Program-made: the position numbers and the translations under genes
Notes under the pieces: generated by a model
What the model was told of the DNA's origin: nothing
Databases searched by the model: none
Seen by the model: the letters and a program-made list of their open reading frames with translations, nothing else
Assembly (NCBI GenBank): GCA_963715825.1
Contig: CAVQSI010000020.1
Location: forward strand, 186,001-250,000
Source of the DNA: Sva-07 sp963715825
GTDB taxonomy: Bacteria; Actinomycetota; Acidimicrobiia; Acidimicrobiales; Ilumatobacteraceae
Length of the DNA: 64,000 bases
Reading direction: 5' to 3'
Part shown: piece after piece, positions 58,582-64,000 of the stretch
Layout of the letters: each line of letters opens with the position of its first letter
Numbering within the stretch: position 1 is the stretch's first letter

Positions 58582-58684
58582 CTGGTCGGGCCGATTCCGG
58601 CTCGTCGCTGGCGCTTCCCTCGCCGGCGTGCTCACGGCCGCCGCCGCGAGCGCCAGCGAGCAAGGCTGGCGTCGGGCCGACCAG
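58582..58684. terminator. Long nested imperfect inverted repeat after folC
   Basis: Outer arms CTGGTCGGGCCGA (58582-58594) and TCGGGCCGACCAG (58672-58684) pair with one mismatch; inner arms TCGCTGGCGCT (58605-58615) and AGCGCCAGCGA (58649-58659) pair perfectly. The structure lies in the folC-ndk gap and may terminate folC or act as a leader for ndk. Confidence 0.5.
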
Positions 58685-58741
58685 GCGTGGCCAACCACCG
58701 AACTGCCGTGAGGCCCGACCAGGGATGGAGGCCCGACAGAC

Positions 58742-60031
58742 CTAATTGGCGTGGCGTTGGAGGACGGGTCTGGCGGCGCCGGCGGTGTAGAGGCTGCCGG
58801 TGGCGAGGACGGCGTCGTCACCGTCGGCGTACTCCATGGCGCGCTGGCAGGCAGCCTCGACGGTGTCGAACACGTACACGTCGTCGCAGCCGAGTCGCCG
58901 GGCGGCATCGGCGACCGCGGTCGCGGGCACGCCGCGCGGCGACGGGGCGGTGCAGGCGAACACGACGTCGAACTCGTCGGCGCGGAGCGCTGCGAGCATC
59001 TCTTCGGGATCGCGCAACGTGCCGACGACGAGCAGGCGACGACCCTCGGGATCGAAGTCGTCGAAGAACACCTGCGCGCACATGTCGGCACCGGGCGGGT
59101 TGTGCGCGCCGTCGACGATCGTGAGCGGCTGACGGCCGAGCACCTCGAAGCGGCCCGGCATCACCGTCTCGGCGAAGCCTTCGAGCACGACGTCCTCGGG
59201 CAGCGGCGCCGCGAAGAACGTCTCGACGGCAACGAGTGCCACGGCGGCGTTCGAGCCCTGGTGGGTGCCGTGCAGCGGCACGTACACGTCGGTGTAGATC
59301 GTCGTCGGGGTACGGATGTCGATCAGGCGCCCACCGACCGCCAAGCGGTTGCCGACGATCTCGAAGTCGTCGTCGGCGACGAGCATGCTCGCTCCGCCGG
59401 CGCCCGCGAAGATCGACACCAGTTCCGGGCGGGTCTCGCCCACCACCGTGGCCGAGCGCGGCTTGATGATGCCGGCCTTCTCGCGGGCGATGTGCTCGAG
59501 CGTCGGGCCGGCGAACTCGGTGTGATCCATGCCGATGTTGGTGATCACCGCAACGGTCGCGTCGACGACGTTGGTGGCGTCCCAACGTCCGAGCAGGCCG
59601 ACCTCGATCACCATCACGTCGACGGCGACATCGGCGAACCAGCGAAACGCCGCTGCGGTGACGATCTCGAAGTAGCCGGGCCGCCGGCCGACGATGCCTT
59701 CGAGGTCGGCGATGGCCGCGATCTGTTCGGCGAAGTCCTCGTCGGAGATCGGCTCGAGGTTGCGGCTGATGCGCTCGTTCACGCGCTCGAGGTGCGGGCT
59801 GGTGTAGGTGCCGACCGTCAACCCGCTGGCCACCAACAGCCGCGAGATCATCTGCGCCGTCGACCCCTTGCCGTTCGTGCCGGTGAGGTGGATGACCGGC
59901 GCCGCGTGCTGCGGGTCGCCCATCGCTGCGCACAACGCCGCGATGGTGTCGGTCGACGGCGAGGTGATGCGGCCGGTCTTCTCGTAGGTCGCGTGCTCGT
60001 CGAGATAGAGCAGCGCGTCGTCGTAGGTCAT
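58742..60031 (-). CDS. folC: Folylpolyglutamate synthase / dihydrofolate synthase
   Basis: ATP-dependent ligase (429 residues) adding glutamate to folates, and in many bacteria also making dihydrofolate. Mur-ligase-like motifs: P-loop IHLTGTNGKGSTAQMISRLL, SPHLERVNERI, VEVGLLGRWDATNVVDATVAVITNIGMDHTEFAGPTLEHIAREKAGIIK and the C-terminal DGAHNPPGADM. It starts at ATG 60031, 35 bp downstream of the clpX stop. clpX-folC-ndk order is typical of actinobacteria. Confidence 0.96.
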   Translation of the reverse strand: MTYDDALLYLDEHATYEKTGRITSPSTDTIAALCAAMGDPQHAAPVIHLTGTNGKGSTAQMISRLLVASGLTVGTYTSPHLERVNERISRNLEPISDEDFAEQIAAIADLEGIVGRRPGYFEIVTAAAFRWFADVAVDVMVIEVGLLGRWDATNVVDATVAVITNIGMDHTEFAGPTLEHIAREKAGIIKPRSATVVGETRPELVSIFAGAGGASMLVADDDFEIVGNRLAVGGRLIDIRTPTTIYTDVYVPLHGTHQGSNAAVALVAVETFFAAPLPEDVVLEGFAETVMPGRFEVLGRQPLTIVDGAHNPPGADMCAQVFFDDFDPEGRRLLVVGTLRDPEEMLAALRADEFDVVFACTAPSPRGVPATAVADAARRLGCDDVYVFDTVEAACQRAMEYADGDDAVLATGSLYTAGAARPVLQRHAN

Positions 60032-60066
60032 GGGGCGCTCAGGCTACGGCCGGGCGGCCGTGACGC

Positions 60067-61344
<1,278 letters not shown>

Positions 61345-61499
61345 TTGTCGGTTCCCCTTCGAGTCGTTGCTGTGCCGTGTGATCCGTCGTTGGATACTTG
61401 GCCGACCGTATCAAGTCCGGCCATCGGAGCTGGACAGTCTGGCGCGTCCACTCTCACGAATCGTGGACCCGCCCGACGAATCGGACCGATCCCGTCCGG

Positions 61500-62132
61500 T
61501 CAGCGGATGGGGCCGGTGCGGTCCACCGCTTCGCGAGACGAGATCACTCTGTCGATGATGCCATAGTCGAGCGCCTCGCCGGCCTCCATGACGAAGTCAC
61601 GGTCGGTGTCGGCGTGGATCCGCTCGATCGGCTGGCCGGTGTGCTCGGCGAGGATGCCGTCGAGGAGTTCACGCATGCGCATGATCTCCTTCGCGGCGAG
61701 TTCGAGATCGGTGACCTGGCCGTAGCCGACCTGGCCGCTCGGCTGGTGCAGCAGCACCCGGCTGTGCGGCAGCGCCAGGCGCTTGCCCTTGGTGCCCGCA
61801 GCGAGGAGGACCGCAGCCGCAGACGCCGCCTGGCCGAGACAGATCGTGGCGATGTCGTTCTTGATGAACTGCATCGTGTCGTAGATCGCGAACAGCGCCG
61901 TGATGTCGCCACCCGGGCTGTTGATGTAGATGTTGATGTCCTTGTCGGGGTTCTCCGACTCGAGGTGGATCAACTGGGCGCACAGCAGGCTGGCGATCTG
62001 GTCGTCGACCGGCGTCTGCAGGAAGATGATGTTGTCCTTCAACATCCGGCTGTACAGGTCATAGGCGCGCTCGCCCCGACTCGTCTGTTCGACGACGTTC
62101 GGAACGAGGTAGTTCACCGCATCGAGATTCAT
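61500..62132 (-). CDS. clpP: ATP-dependent Clp protease proteolytic subunit ClpP
   Basis: Serine protease subunit (210 residues). The catalytic Ser is in CLGQAASAAAVLLAAGTKGKR, the His in LPHSRVLLHQPSGQV; the Asp is expected further on. The sequence GQAASAAAVL differs slightly from the usual GMAASMGA, as in actinobacterial ClpP paralogues. The ATG at 62132 overlaps the tig stop (ATGA), so tig, clpP and clpX form a unit. Many actinobacteria have two adjacent clpP genes; only one is seen here. Confidence 0.96.
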   Translation of the reverse strand: MNLDAVNYLVPNVVEQTSRGERAYDLYSRMLKDNIIFLQTPVDDQIASLLCAQLIHLESENPDKDINIYINSPGGDITALFAIYDTMQFIKNDIATICLGQAASAAAVLLAAGTKGKRLALPHSRVLLHQPSGQVGYGQVTDLELAAKEIMRMRELLDGILAEHTGQPIERIHADTDRDFVMEAGEALDYGIIDRVISSREAVDRTGPIR

Positions 62133-63625
62133 GACGTCTCCTCTTCGCTGTCGTCTTCGCTGGATTGATCTGTGTCGGCCGAATCGGTGGCGGCCGCTTC
62201 GATGTCGGCTGTGGCCGCGGCATCGGTGGCGGCGATGACGGCGGCGGCAGCCGACCGCACGTCGACGTCACCGTGATCGTGGCCGTCGTGCTCGTGATCG
62301 TCGTCGTCGTGGCTGTGGCCGAGCAGCGTGTCGCGGTCGATCGCGTTGCCGTCGGGGTCGACGAAGTCGATGTGGTGGAGGAGCCAGTCGAACGCCTTGG
62401 ACTTGCGGATCTGGGCCGCGAGTTCGGGCACGGCCTCGTTGTCCTCGTAGGCCTTGCGGATGTCCTTGGCGCGCTGCTGGTACTGCATTGCCATGCGGGC
62501 GTACTCGGCGTCGAAGTCGTGCGGCTCGACCTCGATCGACTCGGCGTCGGCGACCGCACGCAGTGCAAGGTCGACCTTGACCGCTTCGACAGAGGCGCCG
62601 CGCATCGACTCGATGAACTCGTCGGGGCCCTGGCCGGTGGCCGCGAGCCACTGGCCGAGATCGATGCCCTGGGCCTGGAACTGCTGGACGATGCCCTGCA
62701 CCCGCTGGTTCAGGTCGGCGTCGACCATGGCATCGGGAACGTCGTCGGTGACGAGTTCGGCGAGCGCTGCGTTCATCGCCCGGACGACGGCCTGGCGGGC
62801 GTCATTGAGCTTCTGGTCGGCTTGCGAGGCGCGCAGGCTGGCGTTCCACTCCTCGACGGTGTCGAACTCGCCGATGTTGTCGGCCACCCAGTCGTCGGTG
62901 AGCTCCGGCACGACCTTGGTCTGCACGGCGGTGATCTTGACGACGAAGTCGGCCGGCTCGTCGAGGCCCTTCGGCGTGGAGGTGAACGTGAGCTCGTCAC
63001 CGGCGGACGCGCCGGTGATCTGCTCGTCGAAGTCGTCGGTGACCCAGCCCTGGCCGAGTTCGTAGCCCCAGTCCTCGGTGTTGAGGCCCGTCAGCTCCTC
63101 GCCGTCGCGGGTGGCGGCAAGGTCCATCGTGAGGTAGTCGCCGGCCTCGGCGGGGCGATCGGCGTCGGCGAGCGTGGCCGTGCGCTCGAGCTCGCCGGCG
63201 TGCACGGCGGCGAGGTCGTCGTCGGTCACCTCGAGCGACGGCAGCTCGACGCGGAGGTCGCCGTAGCCCTCGAGCGTGATGGTGGGACGCACCTCGCAGG
63301 TGGCATCGAACTCGACCGGGCCGGACTCGGCACCGTCGGTGATCTCGACCTCGGGGGTGGCGATCAGGTCGACCTGGTGTTCGCGCACCGCTTTGGCAAG
63401 GTACTGCGGCACGGCGTCGCGCAACGCCTGCTCGCGGGCGGCGCCGATGCCGATGCGGGCCTCGAGGACCCTGCGAGGCGCCTTGCCGGCACGGAATCCG
63501 GGCAGGTTCACCTCTTTGGCGATCAGCTTGAAGGCACGGTCGATGTCGTGATCGAACTCCGCCTCATCGACTTCGACGTACAGCTTGACTTTGTTGCCCT
63601 CGAGGGTCTCCACGGAACTCTTCAC
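62129..63625 (-). CDS. tig: Trigger factor with His/Asp-rich C-terminal tail
   Basis: Ribosome-associated chaperone and prolyl isomerase, 498 residues. The N-terminal ribosome-binding domain has the signature LPGFRAGKAPRRVLEARIG; the FKBP-like domain runs about residues 155-240 (RPAEAGDYLTMDLAATRDGEEL); the C-terminal chaperone arms follow. Beyond them, near residues 436-455, is GHSHDDDDHEHDGHDHGDVD, then an acidic Ala/Asp tail, adding about 60 residues. I prefer the GTG at 63625 (MKSSVETLEGNKVKLYVEVDE); sequence further upstream overlaps the divergent gene. Confidence 0.95.
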   Translation of the reverse strand: MKSSVETLEGNKVKLYVEVDEAEFDHDIDRAFKLIAKEVNLPGFRAGKAPRRVLEARIGIGAAREQALRDAVPQYLAKAVREHQVDLIATPEVEITDGAESGPVEFDATCEVRPTITLEGYGDLRVELPSLEVTDDDLAAVHAGELERTATLADADRPAEAGDYLTMDLAATRDGEELTGLNTEDWGYELGQGWVTDDFDEQITGASAGDELTFTSTPKGLDEPADFVVKITAVQTKVVPELTDDWVADNIGEFDTVEEWNASLRASQADQKLNDARQAVVRAMNAALAELVTDDVPDAMVDADLNQRVQGIVQQFQAQGIDLGQWLAATGQGPDEFIESMRGASVEAVKVDLALRAVADAESIEVEPHDFDAEYARMAMQYQQRAKDIRKAYEDNEAVPELAAQIRKSKAFDWLLHHIDFVDPDGNAIDRDTLLGHSHDDDDHEHDGHDHGDVDVRSAAAAVIAATDAAATADIEAAATDSADTDQSSEDDSEEETS

Positions 63626-63730
63626 AGAGCGGCGAGTGTATCGGTGGCCCCCGAATTCGGAACGAGGAGCGGAGTCCCGTATCGAACGCCGGATCGACGG
63701 AGTCGCGCGTTGACGGCCCGACCGGGCAGA

Positions 63731-64000
63731 ATGGCGACGATGGAGTACTGGAAGCCGCACGCACTCGCCACGCCGCACGCGGGTCAGATCGACCTGCGGA
63801 TGAACGACAAGGTCCGCACCACCGTCGAGATCCACGGCGTACCGGTCGGCACCGAAGGCAAGGTGATCCTCGCCAACGGCTTCAATTGGCAGCGATACCG
63901 CGTGCTGTTCGAGAACGGCGCCGAGATCGGCGACCTCGACCACCGCCACCTCGAACCGATCGGGCGCGCCGCCAAGCGGCTCGAGAAGGCCGCCAAGAAG
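63731..64000 (+). CDS. Unknown protein, N-terminal part (runs off the window)
   Basis: 90 codons without a stop reach the window end. The sequence begins MATMEYWKPHALATPHAGQIDL (a second ATG at 63740 is also possible) and includes VRTTVEIHGVPVGTEGKVILANGFNWQRYRVLFENGAEIGDLDHRHLEPIG, then RAAKRLEKAAKK. The GTEGKVILANGFNW..RVLFENG.EIG.LD pattern looks like a small SH3-like barrel (KOW-type), typical of nucleic-acid-binding or ribosome-linked proteins. It is divergent from tig. I do not assign a function. Confidence 0.6.
   Translation, partial: MATMEYWKPHALATPHAGQIDLRMNDKVRTTVEIHGVPVGTEGKVILANGFNWQRYRVLFENGAEIGDLDHRHLEPIGRAAKRLEKAAKK

Overview
This window comes from a high-GC actinobacterium, most likely a member of the class Acidimicrobiia (Ilumatobacter-like). 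That placement is inferred from the strong G/C third-position bias, the threonine-tract/VP linkers in an exported protein (MreC), the GTP-type PEP carboxykinase and the mycobacterial-style sigma/anti-sigma pair; no 16S rRNA is present. Most of the sequence is chromosomal housekeeping DNA. No transposase, integrase, phage gene or CRISPR array was seen.  Layout. 1-13,630 is mixed metabolic DNA: the start of a PHP-domain phosphatase, tRNA-Lys and tRNA-His with a duplicated tRNA-Lys 3' half, a quinone oxidoreductase, a DUF2889 protein, GNAT acetyltransferases, a TSUP permease, a tandem pair of flavodoxin-fold oxidoreductases, psuG flanked by repeated hairpins, an ECF sigma/anti-sigma pair, a TrmA/RlmD-type methyltransferase, rpe, a sulfatase and a DUF418 membrane protein. 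13,690-20,609 holds a LuxR-type remnant and an AddAB-like nuclease/helicase pair. 20,613-24,344 holds a secreted/membrane protein, a SulP transporter, an enoyl-CoA hydratase, a 36-residue membrane protein and yraN. 24,437-31,324 is the ffh-rpsP-khpA-rimM-trmD-rplS run with ftsY, a NUDIX gene and an acyl-CoA dehydrogenase. 31,400-40,324 is rsmD-coaD-coiled coil-DUF177-rpmF-plsX-acpP-rnc-mutM-smc, linking coenzyme A and phospholipid supply to RNA processing, repair and chromosome organisation. 40,345-47,006 holds recG, a FakA-like gene, rpmB, a cold-shock-like gene and pckG. 47,132-63,625 runs leftwards as tig-clpP-clpX-folC-ndk-mreB-mreC-mreD-mrdA-rodA-rng-(selenoprotein)-MBL-rplU-rpmA: protein quality control, the rod-shape elongation machinery, then RNase E/G and two ribosomal proteins.  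The standout is 49,104-49,409, two bases downstream of rng. It is one continuous reading frame with a good ribosome binding site and a single in-frame TGA at codon 30. A perfect 6-bp hairpin with a GGTC apical loop follows the TGA at bacterial SECIS spacing. I read it as an unannotated selenoprotein resembling the small CC/Se-motif (HesB-like) family.  Three other genes (NUDIX, DUF177, recG) are each split by exactly one extra base, which may be assembly error or real mutation. MreC carries a Thr-rich insert of about 125 residues, PBP2 carries four cysteines spaced exactly seven residues apart beside its active site, and trigger factor has a His/Asp-rich tail.
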